12,526 bases of DNA from SM23-73-3 sp965369445 (lineage in GTDB: Bacteria; Zixibacteria; MSB-5A5; SM1-73). Position 1 is the stretch's first letter, and each line of letters starts with the position of its first letter. Below the pieces are notes generated by a model that was not told the origin of the DNA, made no database searches, and was given only the letters and a program-made list of their open reading frames with translations. The DNA is taken from positions 1 to 12,526 of the forward strand of contig CBDUQU010000090.1 of NCBI GenBank assembly GCA_965369445.1, read 5' to 3'. A program made the position numbers and the translations under genes. Shown here in pieces: positions 5,072 through 12,224 of this stretch.

Positions 5072-6898
5072 TTACTCCACAGTCACACTCTTGGCCAGAT
5101 TTCTGGGTTGATCCACGTTGCAGCCTCTCATCACCGCCATGTGGTAGGCCAGAAGCTGCAGCGGAACCACGGAGAGGATGGGGGTCAAAAGTTCTAAGGT
5201 GTGTGGAATAGAGATAACATGATCCACCTTCTCTGCGATCTCGTCATCCCCTTCGGTGACCACCGCAATGATCTTCCCCTTGCGCGCCTTTATCTCCGAA
5301 ATGTTGGAGAGGACCTTGTCATGCACCTTGTCCTTCAGACCTACGACCACCACCGGCATATTCTCGTCTATTAGCGCTATGGGCCCATGCTTCATCTCGG
5401 CGGCGGGATAACCCTCGGCATGGATGTAGGAGATCTCCTTGAGCTTGAGAGCGCCTTCCAGGGCAACGGGAAAGTTGAAGCCCCGGCCCAGATACAGGAA
5501 GTTGTTTTTCTTGTAGTATTTCTCGGCGATGGCCTTGATGTTGGCATCTCCCTTAAGAATCTGCTCCACCTGATCGGGTATCTTATACATGGCATCAATG
5601 ATCTCCCTTCCCCTTTCCAGCGACATGGTTCTCATGCGGGCCAGAAGCAAGGAGACTAAAGATAAGACCATCATTTGGGAGGTGAAGGCCTTGGTGGACG
5701 CTACTCCGATCTCCGGGCCGGCGTGGATGTAAACTCCGCCGTCACTCTCCCGGGCTATGGTACTCCCCACCACGTTACAGATGCCCAGTACCGTCGCCCC
5801 TTTCCTTTTAGCCTCTCTGAGCGCTGCCTGCGTATCCGTGGTCTCCCCGGATTGGCTTATCACGAAGAGGACGGTTCCCTTATTGATGACGGGGCTTCTG
5901 TACCGAAACTCCGACGCGTATTCCACCTCCACCGGGATCAGTGCAGCATCCTCGATCATGTATTCACCCACTAAGGCTGCATGCCAGGCGGTGCCACAGG
6001 CAGACAAGATGATCCGATCTATCAGGTGCAGCTCCTCATACTGCAAATTGAGCCCGTTTAAGCGCGCCGTTCCCTCCTCGTAATTCAGCCGCCCTCTTAT
6101 GGCATTTCGCAGGGTGGTGGGCTGCTCGAAGATCTCCTTGAGCATGAAATGGGGGAATCCCCCTTTTTCGATCTGATCTAAAGTCCAGGAGATCTCCTCA
6201 ATCTGCGGGGTGACCTCGGTTTTGTCCACTGTGGAGATGACGAAGCTCTCCGGGTCGATTAAAGCCACCTCCCTGTCTTCTAAGTAAACCACCTTGTTGG
6301 TGTGTCTTAAGATGGCGGCCACGTCCGATGCCACGAAATTCTCCCCCTTTCCCGCGCCTATCACCAGCGGGCTCCCGTGACGTGCTGCCACTATCTGGTG
6401 GGGACTGTCCTTGCACAGAACCGCTATGCCGTAAGTCCCCTCCACCTGGGAGAGCGCCGCCTGGGTGGCTTCCATCAAATCGCCGTCAAAATATTCCTCA
6501 ATCAAGTGAGCCAGTATCTCGGTATCGGTATCCGAGGTGAATTTATGCCCTTTCCGGCCCAGAAGCTCCCTTAGACTTCGATAATTCTCTATGATGCCGT
6601 TATGCACCACGGCGATGTTGCCCTTGCAGTCTAAATGAGGGTGGGCGTTGAGATCGGTCGGCTCCCCGTGAGTTGCCCATCTGGTATGAGCTATCCCGGT
6701 GGTGCTCTTGAACTTTTTATCCTGAAGCAGAGCCTCAAGCGCGCTTATCTTGCCGGCACACTTCTCGAATATCAGACTGTGATCCTCCAGCACCGCTATT
6801 CCCGCCGAATCATATCCCCGGTACTCAAGTCTTTTCAGCCCCTCCACCAGAAGGGGAACCGCCTTCTCCTTGCCTACGTATCCAATTATTCCGCACAT
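5072..6898 (-). CDS. glmS: Glutamine--fructose-6-phosphate aminotransferase (isomerizing)
   Basis: Makes glucosamine-6-phosphate from fructose-6-phosphate and glutamine, the first committed step to UDP-GlcNAc. The 608-residue length equals the family norm. The N-terminal glutaminase begins MCGIIGYVG, with the nucleophile Cys exposed after Met removal; HTRWATHGEP and HNGIIENY follow. Two SIS sugar-isomerase domains follow, with SACGTAWHA, SQSGETTDT and ASTKAFTSQ. The end NVDQPRNLAKSVTVE carries the conserved Lys of the sugar site. The start ATG at 6898 has a GGGAG about 11 nt upstream, somewhat far. It lies downstream of glmM, the next enzyme of the pathway, and is followed at 2 nt by DUF2283. 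No glmS ribozyme is recognisable in the 205-nt upstream gap. Identification is certain. Confidence 0.99.
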   Translation of the reverse strand: MCGIIGYVGKEKAVPLLVEGLKRLEYRGYDSAGIAVLEDHSLIFEKCAGKISALEALLQDKKFKSTTGIAHTRWATHGEPTDLNAHPHLDCKGNIAVVHNGIIENYRSLRELLGRKGHKFTSDTDTEILAHLIEEYFDGDLMEATQAALSQVEGTYGIAVLCKDSPHQIVAARHGSPLVIGAGKGENFVASDVAAILRHTNKVVYLEDREVALIDPESFVISTVDKTEVTPQIEEISWTLDQIEKGGFPHFMLKEIFEQPTTLRNAIRGRLNYEEGTARLNGLNLQYEELHLIDRIILSACGTAWHAALVGEYMIEDAALIPVEVEYASEFRYRSPVINKGTVLFVISQSGETTDTQAALREAKRKGATVLGICNVVGSTIARESDGGVYIHAGPEIGVASTKAFTSQMMVLSLVSLLLARMRTMSLERGREIIDAMYKIPDQVEQILKGDANIKAIAEKYYKKNNFLYLGRGFNFPVALEGALKLKEISYIHAEGYPAAEMKHGPIALIDENMPVVVVGLKDKVHDKVLSNISEIKARKGKIIAVVTEGDDEIAEKVDHVISIPHTLELLTPILSVVPLQLLAYHMAVMRGCNVDQPRNLAKSVTVE

Positions 6899-7056
6899 GT
6901 TCTATTTGCTCCCACAACACCGAAACACGCTTGAAGGTTATGATCGATTTTCTTTACGTTCAATCACCTAGAATAACAAAGACCTGTTTCCGCTTAAAAG
7001 ATACGTCCTTTTCAAGAATTGGGAAGGGTTATTTTCTTCGATTTCTGAGCGAATCA

Positions 7057-7092
7057 GTCCGAGACCCCTGCCGCAGGCGGAGGATTTCGGAC
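7057..7092. repeat. Palindrome, family A copy 2
   Basis: GTCCGA (7057-7062) pairs with TCGGAC (7087-7092), enclosing an imperfect C-rich/G-rich stem with GCA at the tip. It shares lead-in, apex and TTTCG end with 4603-4632. It sits in the gap after glmM, where it could also act as a 3' stabiliser or weak terminator. Confidence 0.65.
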
Positions 7093-7103
7093 CTTCTAAC
7101 ACT

Positions 7104-8456
7104 CTATGTTTGACCCAGGATCTTCAGCCCCTCTGTAACCAGTTTGGATGCTTCCCTTTTCGATTTGGCTTCCGCTATCACCCGCACCAGAGGTTCGGTG
7201 TTGGATTTTCTTATGTGCAGCCAGGAGTCCTTGAAATCTATCCTGATTCCGTCGAGAGGATTTACCGTGCCGCCGGAAAGAACTCTTTTCAGTCTGGCTA
7301 AATTCTTCTCAAAGTTCTTGGTCAGTTTCGCTTTCCTTTTGATCATGAAATATCCGGGGAGTTCCGAGAAGAGTCGGCTTATCGGTTTTTCGGATTCTGC
7401 CAGAAATTGCAAGATCAAAGCCATTCCCACCAGCGCATCACGCCCATAGTGGAGTTCCGGCAGGATGACGCCTCCATTGCCTTCTCCCCCGATCACCCCC
7501 TTGACCTTCCTCAACTGTCTGGCAACGTGCGCTTCGCCCACCTTGGTTCGATATACTCTGGAGTTGTATTCTCCGGCAATGTCATCAATCATCCGGGAGG
7601 TGGAGATATTGGCCACTACGTTCGAATTGGGCTTCCGGTTCAGCACGAACTTGGTTGCCAGCGCTAAAGTAGCCTCCTCGCCTAATGCTACCCCTTTTTC
7701 TGAGACTATGGCCAACCGGTCCACGTCCGGATCGTTGGCGAATCCCAGATCGGCCTTATGCTTCTTGACTGCCCGACAAAGAGAAGTCAGATTTCGAGGA
7801 ATCGGTTCCGGATCGTGGGCGAAGTTCCCGTCCGGTTTGCAATTCAATTCAATTACCTTACAGCCCAAAGCCCTCAAGAAACGAGGCGAGATAACACCGC
7901 CCGCTCCATTGACACAGTCCAGAACCACCCGGAACTTCCGCTTCTTTATCTTCTGCACGTTTATGTGACTTAGTCTCAGAACCCTGTTGATGTGTTTCTC
8001 AGTCCAGCTATCATCGAGCGTGATCTTTCCCAGCTTGTTCCATCCGCCGTGTTTTACTTTATCCTTCTCAACTAAGTCGGAGAGTCTTCTGCCTTCCCTT
8101 TCACTCAGGAAGATTCCGTCCGCTCCGACGAACTTCAAAGCATTCCACTGAATCGGATTGTGGCTGGCGGTTATGATTATTCCACCGTTCGCCTTCAACT
8201 CACGCACTGCGATCTCGACGGTGGGGGTGGCACAGATGCCTAAATCTATGACCTCACATCCGGTCGATAGTAGTCCGCAGACAACGGCAGCCCGGACCAT
8301 CTCCCCGGAGACTCTGGTATCTCTGCCCAACACCACTTTTCCGGATTGGCAGAGCATCCCAAAGGCGGAGGAGTATTTCGTCACCACATCCGGGGTCAAG
8401 CTTTCTCCCACCACCCCCCTGACTCCGGAGACTCCAACCATCAGGTTTTTACGCAT
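7104..8456 (-). CDS. glmM: Phosphohexomutase, probably phosphoglucosamine mutase
   Basis: Alpha-D-phosphohexomutase family enzyme; next to glmS its likely reaction is glucosamine-6-P to glucosamine-1-P. The 450-residue protein has all four family elements: the phosphoserine loop TASHNP (S98), the metal-binding loop DPDVDR (D242, D244, D246), the sugar-binding loop GEGNGG (324-329), and the phosphate-binding RKSNTEPLVRV near residue 420. The N-terminal GVSGVRG replaces the more common GTDGIRG. The GEGNGG loop is the form seen in many archaeal and some bacterial GlmM/phosphomannomutase-like enzymes, so phosphomannomutase or phosphoglucomutase activity is also possible. The start ATG at 8456 lies inside the preceding ATP-grasp gene (16-bp overlap), with AAAGG 7 nt upstream. 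Confidence 0.92.
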   Translation of the reverse strand: MRKNLMVGVSGVRGVVGESLTPDVVTKYSSAFGMLCQSGKVVLGRDTRVSGEMVRAAVVCGLLSTGCEVIDLGICATPTVEIAVRELKANGGIIITASHNPIQWNALKFVGADGIFLSEREGRRLSDLVEKDKVKHGGWNKLGKITLDDSWTEKHINRVLRLSHINVQKIKKRKFRVVLDCVNGAGGVISPRFLRALGCKVIELNCKPDGNFAHDPEPIPRNLTSLCRAVKKHKADLGFANDPDVDRLAIVSEKGVALGEEATLALATKFVLNRKPNSNVVANISTSRMIDDIAGEYNSRVYRTKVGEAHVARQLRKVKGVIGGEGNGGVILPELHYGRDALVGMALILQFLAESEKPISRLFSELPGYFMIKRKAKLTKNFEKNLARLKRVLSGGTVNPLDGIRIDFKDSWLHIRKSNTEPLVRVIAEAKSKREASKLVTEGLKILGQT

Positions 8457-9379
8457 AATGAAACCTTTCTTCGTCCGGGGGTGAAGCGGACACGTTTCTT
8501 CACCCAGTCTGCCAGGTTGACCACTATCCGATCCACCACCTCATCCGGTATGCCGTCGAAATGAGAGGATTTCTTTCGCAAGTCCACCTGATCGTTAACC
8601 GGGTCCACCACCACGAGCTTTCCCTCGGAGGTCAACGCTATCTCGGTGGAGAAGAGCTCCAATTTGGAGATACGGGCCGCTTTACGCATGATCTTGATTA
8701 TGTTAGAGTAAATCTTCTTGTCCATGTCAAAAGGCCATAAAACGTCTGCAATCTTGGTCTGGTCATCCCACCAGCAGGGAAGAACTTCTCCGAACGCAAA
8801 GAAGACCCTGAACCATGCTCGGCGGTTATTTATCTGAACCGGCTCGACTTTCTCCTGCACCAGGTACTTTTCGTCGGGAAATTGCTGTCGTGCCTGCTGA
8901 ACGTCTTCCACGGTCCGGGCGTCTGTAACTACGCCATCACCGCACCCCCCGGAAGCCGGCTTGACCACAAGAGGTCTGACCATCTTATCGAGACGGCCCG
9001 AACCCAACTCCGGTCGCTTGTCCCATGCAGGGAGAACGATGGTTTTCGGAACCTGTATCCCCTGCGAGACAAGCTCCCGCTGCATCCTGGCCTTGTCGAT
9101 CGCCAGGGGAAGTTGATCCGCATGGTTGATCATCTTCACGCCAGAGTCCAGCATCCCATCCACCAGCCAGTCGAAAGCCTCCTCCTGATCGGAGGCCCGG
9201 TCAAAGAAGACCTTGAAGCACAAATCACCGTTCTCCATTCGATTAAGGGTCTCAAACAGATTATGCGGATGAATCAGATATGAACCGATTCCTCTTTTCC
9301 CGCACTCCGCATCTATCTGGTCGACAAAATCAGCATCGTATTCCCAGCACCAGGCTGTGGCCAAATCGTACGTTTCCAA
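8441..9379 (-). CDS. Uncharacterised ATP-grasp domain protein
   Basis: A 312-residue protein with the ATP-grasp fold of glutathione synthetase/RimK-like carboxylate-amine ligases. Visible elements are DKARMQRELVSQGIQVPKT (about 95-113), the nucleotide-binding strand and Gly-rich loop VVKPASGGCGDGV (138-150), the adenine-side segment YLVQEKVEP (172-180), and metal ligands near E246, D259 and N262 (VVDPVND). The substrate cannot be read from the sequence. The start is TTG at 9379, with GAGGT about 6 nt upstream. Its end overlaps glmM by 16 bp, so the two are translationally linked, suggesting a role near amino-sugar or envelope synthesis. A promoter with perfect TATAAT lies just upstream. I do not recognise a named gene. 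Confidence 0.85.
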   Translation of the reverse strand: METYDLATAWCWEYDADFVDQIDAECGKRGIGSYLIHPHNLFETLNRMENGDLCFKVFFDRASDQEEAFDWLVDGMLDSGVKMINHADQLPLAIDKARMQRELVSQGIQVPKTIVLPAWDKRPELGSGRLDKMVRPLVVKPASGGCGDGVVTDARTVEDVQQARQQFPDEKYLVQEKVEPVQINNRRAWFRVFFAFGEVLPCWWDDQTKIADVLWPFDMDKKIYSNIIKIMRKAARISKLELFSTEIALTSEGKLVVVDPVNDQVDLRKKSSHFDGIPDEVVDRIVVNLADWVKKRVRFTPGRRKVSLCVKT

Positions 9380-9421
9380 CGTCTCACCTCATCTTCGGAT
9401 AGTTGAACGTCGATTAAGGAT

Positions 9422-9451
9422 ATTATACATCCAAAAAGAAAGCAAGAGCAA
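9422..9451 (-). promoter_or_regulatory. Promoter for the ATP-grasp-glmM operon
   Basis: A perfect TATAAT (9427-9422, minus strand) lies about 42 nt before the TTG start. TTGCTC (9451-9446) at 18-nt spacing is a partial -35 match. The weak -35 lowers certainty. Confidence 0.5.
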
Positions 9452-9597
9452 ACTTTTGTTCCTACATAAACTATAATCGGAATATCGGGGCGAGGATTCA
9501 CAGGGGGATTAGCTGGATGTCTCTTCTCCGATTTAGTTGTCATAGTTCTTGATAAAAGAAAGTGTTTTCCTTGCTTAGGAAGCACAGCATCGCGAAA

Positions 9598-9652
9598 ACT
9601 CACCCCCTAACCCCCTCTCTTCGCAAGAGAGGGGGAACAAAAGGGGGTGAGT
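9598..9652. repeat. Nested palindrome, family B copy 1
   Basis: The outer stem ACTCACCCCCT (9598-9608) with AGGGGGTGAGT (9642-9652) is perfect over 11 bp. The inner stem CCCCCTCTCTT (9611-9621) with AAGAGAGGGGG (9625-9635) is perfect around CGC. The same two-tier design occurs at 12118-12178. It lies in a gene-free stretch of about 460 bp (9380-9843) that otherwise shows only the promoter near 9422 and the terminator at 9758. Confidence 0.85.
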
Positions 9653-9757
9653 CCAAAGAATCTGTTGGTTTTCTTCTTTGGAGTAGAACCGCTCGGATAG
9701 ACTAAGACTCGCTTGCCGGGGGCTACTGATCTTGAATGGTCAAATATAATCAAAAGC

Positions 9758-9786
9758 GGGGCGGTGAAGGCTGGGTTCACCGCCCC
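9758..9786 (-). terminator. Intrinsic terminator after the SPFH lipoprotein gene
   Basis: GGGGCGGTGAA (9758-9768) and TTCACCGCCCC (9776-9786) form a perfect 11-bp GC-rich stem with a 7-nt loop. On the minus strand it is followed by GCTTTTGATTATATT. It lies 57 nt past the stop of the SPFH-domain gene. Confidence 0.8.
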
Positions 9787-9843
9787 GAATCTAATTCCGC
9801 TCTCCAGACCCGGCAGTCTTATGGAGAAGAATCTCGCTTTTTG

Positions 9844-10641
9844 CTATTTTTCGCCGCCCAGGATCAGGGGAAGCCCGGATTTTGAGCTTCCGATCACCAC
9901 TATCTTGGTATTGGGGCTTTTGGCCAGCTTCTCGGTGGCCTCGATTCCCTTCCACAGAAGAAGCTTTTCAGTCAACCCCTGGGTAACGATCTTCTGGAAA
10001 TCAGAGATCCCCCGGGCTTCGATCCTCTTTCGCTCTGCCTCCTGTGTTTCTCTGAGCAGGACAAACTTCATCCTTAGCTGTTCCTGATCTGCGGCTAATT
10101 TCTCATTTATGGCTTCAGTTATCTTGGGAGGCAGCACCACGTTTCTTATGATCACGTTTTCCACATCTACGAACTTTTCGTTCAGCACTGCCCTGACTGC
10201 TTCCAAGATTTCCGAGGAGATGATCTCCCTCTTGGTGCTGTAAATCTCATCCGGCTTGTAGTTGCCTGCGATGCTGCGTGCCTCGCCTCTGAGCACGGGA
10301 CCGATTACCACGTCATAATAGGTAGGTCCCACCGTTATCTGAAGGCTATCCAGTTTCTCTACATGGGGCCTAAACCAGATCGAGGTCTCCAACCCGATGG
10401 AAGCTCCGTCAGACGAAAGAACGTGCAAGTTCTCCAATCTCTCATCTGTCTGGGTCTTGTAGACGAAGATGTTATTCCAGGGCAGGTGCCAGTTGAAACC
10501 CTCAGTGTAGATTTTACCCATCTGGGTTCCTCCCCGGAATTGGAAATATTTCACCCCGTGATGTCCCGAGGGAACTTGGGTGCCACAGCCCACCAACAGC
10601 GTGCCCAGGAGAGCCAGAACCAAGACGTTACGCTTGTTCAT
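9844..10641 (-). CDS. Prohibitin/SPFH-domain lipoprotein
   Basis: A 265-residue prohibitin-like (SPFH/band 7) protein predicted to be lipid-anchored. The signal peptide is MNKRNVLVLALLGTLLVGC with lipobox LVGC and lipidation Cys19. The SPFH domain follows: VPSGHHGVKYF, EGFNWHLPW, IGLETSIWFRP, RSIAGNYKPDEIYSTKR. A charged helical segment (about 185-225, AADQEQLRMKF onward) is typical of the coiled coil by which these proteins oligomerise into membrane rings. Prohibitins scaffold membrane microdomains and regulate proteases; the partner here is unknown. The usual transmembrane anchor is replaced by a lipobox. An exceptionally strong SD, AAGGAGGT, precedes the ATG, suggesting high expression. 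It is followed by a clear intrinsic terminator and appears monocistronic. Confidence 0.9.
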   Translation of the reverse strand: MNKRNVLVLALLGTLLVGCGTQVPSGHHGVKYFQFRGGTQMGKIYTEGFNWHLPWNNIFVYKTQTDERLENLHVLSSDGASIGLETSIWFRPHVEKLDSLQITVGPTYYDVVIGPVLRGEARSIAGNYKPDEIYSTKREIISSEILEAVRAVLNEKFVDVENVIIRNVVLPPKITEAINEKLAADQEQLRMKFVLLRETQEAERKRIEARGISDFQKIVTQGLTEKLLLWKGIEATEKLAKSPNTKIVVIGSSKSGLPLILGGEK

Positions 10642-10977
10642 ACCTCCTACCTCCTTTTAAAGGGTTTGTGTTATAGGATCGAGTCTTTATGGTTTCTCCA
10701 CCAAGCCATGAAGGCTTGGCTACGCTTTAAAGGTTTTTAGGTTATATGGCGAATAATCAGGTTCTGTTCACCAAAGTTCTCCGAGCGGAATAATCCCGGA
10801 TTTGCGCTATCCCTTGTCAATTCAAAAGCTGCTTTATCTAACGAATTGGTTGATGCACCCTCATCGCCAACCACGAAGGGAAAAAGAATCTGATCTTACA
10901 TGTCGGGCAGACATTCACCGTGGTGACCGACTGCGAATCTCTGCCTGGCGTAACCTCAAGATAATTTAAGGAGATAT
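10642..10977. other. Intergenic region without a gene
   Basis: No credible coding sequence is seen in these 336 bp. A small hairpin CCAAGCC/GGCTTGG (10701-10719) lies in the leader of the SPFH lipoprotein gene. A perfect TTGACA occurs on the minus strand at 10820-10815, but the nearest -10-like GATTAT (10795-10790) is 19 nt away, so the promoter call is weak. Confidence 0.5.
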
Positions 10978-11922
10978 CTAAATCTCCCCTGAGATGGAAA
11001 CCTTATGTACTCCGCCTAAATCTGCGTAAGAGGAAAAGGCATAATCAAAGTGGTAGACTTTCCATGTCACTCCGAAACCGGCGGCAAAGCCGGCCAGGTT
11101 ATCTTTGTCCGAATCGGTCTTGTAATTCTTGCCGAATGAGCTCCAGCCCAACCTCAGGTAGAGAGGCTTCAGGGCGGTGAACTCTCCCCCCAGGCTAAAG
11201 AAAACGTCATTGTCAACCGGCTTGGCTGCATCCATCGCTACTGTGAGGGGCAGCTCTCGCATCCTATGAGAAAGGCCCACCTTGACCGACGTGGGCAACG
11301 GGTCCTTATGCGATTCGGTGGCGCCCCTTAGCTGGACTCCGATATTCTGACCCGCCGCGCCGATCTGGGTGCGGCCATCCCGCAGAAGATACAAAACTCC
11401 TACATCGAAAGCCAGAGCGTCAGAGGAAAACTCCTCCAGTTTTTCGAAGATGAACTTTCCGGTCACTCCAAGATTCAACTGCGACCTTACCGTTTTGGCC
11501 ACGGAAAGCCCCAGCGCGAAGTCTGACGCCCCAAAGGTTCCCCGATTCTCGCCCAGGTCATTTGTCCTATCGAAAGACCCGTAGTTGAAATAGCATATCG
11601 AGATACCCAGCCTGGTATCCTCACTGTAGGGATGCACGTACCCCAAAAACCCGGATTGGATATCGGTGATATAGTTGTTGTAGGTGGTGAAGAATCGCCT
11701 GGTCTGGATCTGAACCAGCCCGGCGGGGTTAAAAAACAGGGCAGTCTCATCGTCGGACAACCCGACGAAAGCTCCCCCCATGGCGGTGGATCTGGCTCCC
11801 ACGTCTATTTTCAGAAACCCGTATGCGGTGGTGCCGACCTTGGAGTTGATTCCCCAGGCAGTTACCGAAATCGATAACACCAGGATCAATGCAGAAGTTA
11901 CAACTGCGACCGTTTTTTTCAT
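10978..11922 (-). CDS. PorV/PorQ-family outer-membrane protein
   Basis: A secreted beta-barrel-type protein of about 314 residues. The signal peptide is MKKTVAVVTSALILVLS then ISVTAWG. The mature start GTTAYGFLKIDVGARSTAMG then GAFVGLSDDETALFFNPAGL is the hallmark of the PorV/PorQ family, related to FadL-type barrels. The rest is a series of alternating beta strands rich in aromatic residues. In Bacteroidetes PorV works in type IX secretion; elsewhere the role is unknown, and no other secretion genes are in this window. I set the start at the ATG at 11922, with AAGGA 7 nt upstream and an immediate signal peptide; an upstream in-frame start near 12054 would place 44 unlikely residues before it. 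A small hairpin overlaps the stop (10970-10987) and may be a weak terminator. Confidence 0.88.
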   Translation of the reverse strand: MKKTVAVVTSALILVLSISVTAWGINSKVGTTAYGFLKIDVGARSTAMGGAFVGLSDDETALFFNPAGLVQIQTRRFFTTYNNYITDIQSGFLGYVHPYSEDTRLGISICYFNYGSFDRTNDLGENRGTFGASDFALGLSVAKTVRSQLNLGVTGKFIFEKLEEFSSDALAFDVGVLYLLRDGRTQIGAAGQNIGVQLRGATESHKDPLPTSVKVGLSHRMRELPLTVAMDAAKPVDNDVFFSLGGEFTALKPLYLRLGWSSFGKNYKTDSDKDNLAGFAAGFGVTWKVYHFDYAFSSYADLGGVHKVSISGEI

Positions 11923-12008
11923 CTCGAGTTCCTTATTCAAAAGCTTGATTCCTACAAACCATAAGATATTACCTGTCCGTGAATCTCTTCGTTTGTTATA
12001 CTCCGCAA

Positions 12009-12036
12009 ATTTAACTCCTGATGAGGCAAAAGTCAA
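12009..12036 (-). promoter_or_regulatory. Possible promoter of the PorV-family gene
   Basis: On the minus strand TTGACT (12036-12031) and TTAAAT (12014-12009) are 16 nt apart, about 87 nt upstream of the ATG. The match is 5 of 6 for the -35 and 4 of 6 for the -10. Confidence 0.35.
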
Positions 12037-12117
12037 CGCTTTTAGAATCGACATCGGACGGGGCTGGGAGCCCTTCGGGGTAGATCCTCAGGATAAACCC
12101 CACCTACGGGAACTTAC

Positions 12118-12178
12118 ACCTCTCCCCCTTGGTCCCCCTCTCCATAAAATGGAGAGGGGGAAACAATGGGGGTGAGGT
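12118..12178. repeat. Nested palindrome, family B copy 2
   Basis: The inner stem CCCCCTCTCCAT (12134-12145) with ATGGAGAGGGGG (12149-12160) is perfect over 12 bp around AAA. The outer stem ACCTCTCCCCC (12118-12128) with GGGGGTGAGGT (12168-12178) has one mismatch. The design matches 9598-9652. It lies in the gene-free 11923-12224 stretch, 47 nt beyond the lptE stop, and may serve as a 3' hairpin for that gene. Confidence 0.85.
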
Positions 12179-12224
12179 CTGTACGGCTTTCCTATGTTCA
12201 CCGTGGTTTATCGCTCCGACAAGA

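Noticed and set aside
6899..7103. glmS ribozyme or riboswitch in the leader of glmS
   Set aside because: The 205-nt gap shows only a palindrome of the dispersed family; no ribozyme core pattern could be recognised, and such ribozymes are mainly known from Gram-positive bacteria.
6899..7103. A third duplicated 3' end, for glmM
   Set aside because: The minus-strand translation of this gap has no stretch resembling the GlmM C-terminus (LVTEGLKILGQT), so the bracketed pattern is limited to glmS and yicC here.
9313..9603. Open frame of 96 codons upstream of and overlapping the ATP-grasp gene
   Set aside because: It runs out of frame over the 5' end of a well-supported gene and through its promoter, has no domain-like pattern and no clear SD.
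11923..12054. 44-residue N-terminal extension of the PorV-family protein
   Set aside because: The signal peptide begins exactly at the internal ATG (11922) that has a good SD; the extension would bury the signal peptide and contains a likely promoter.
10914..12205. TTCACCGTGGT occurring near 10914 and 12199
   Set aside because: An 11-mer shared without flanking similarity; too short to claim as a repeat.
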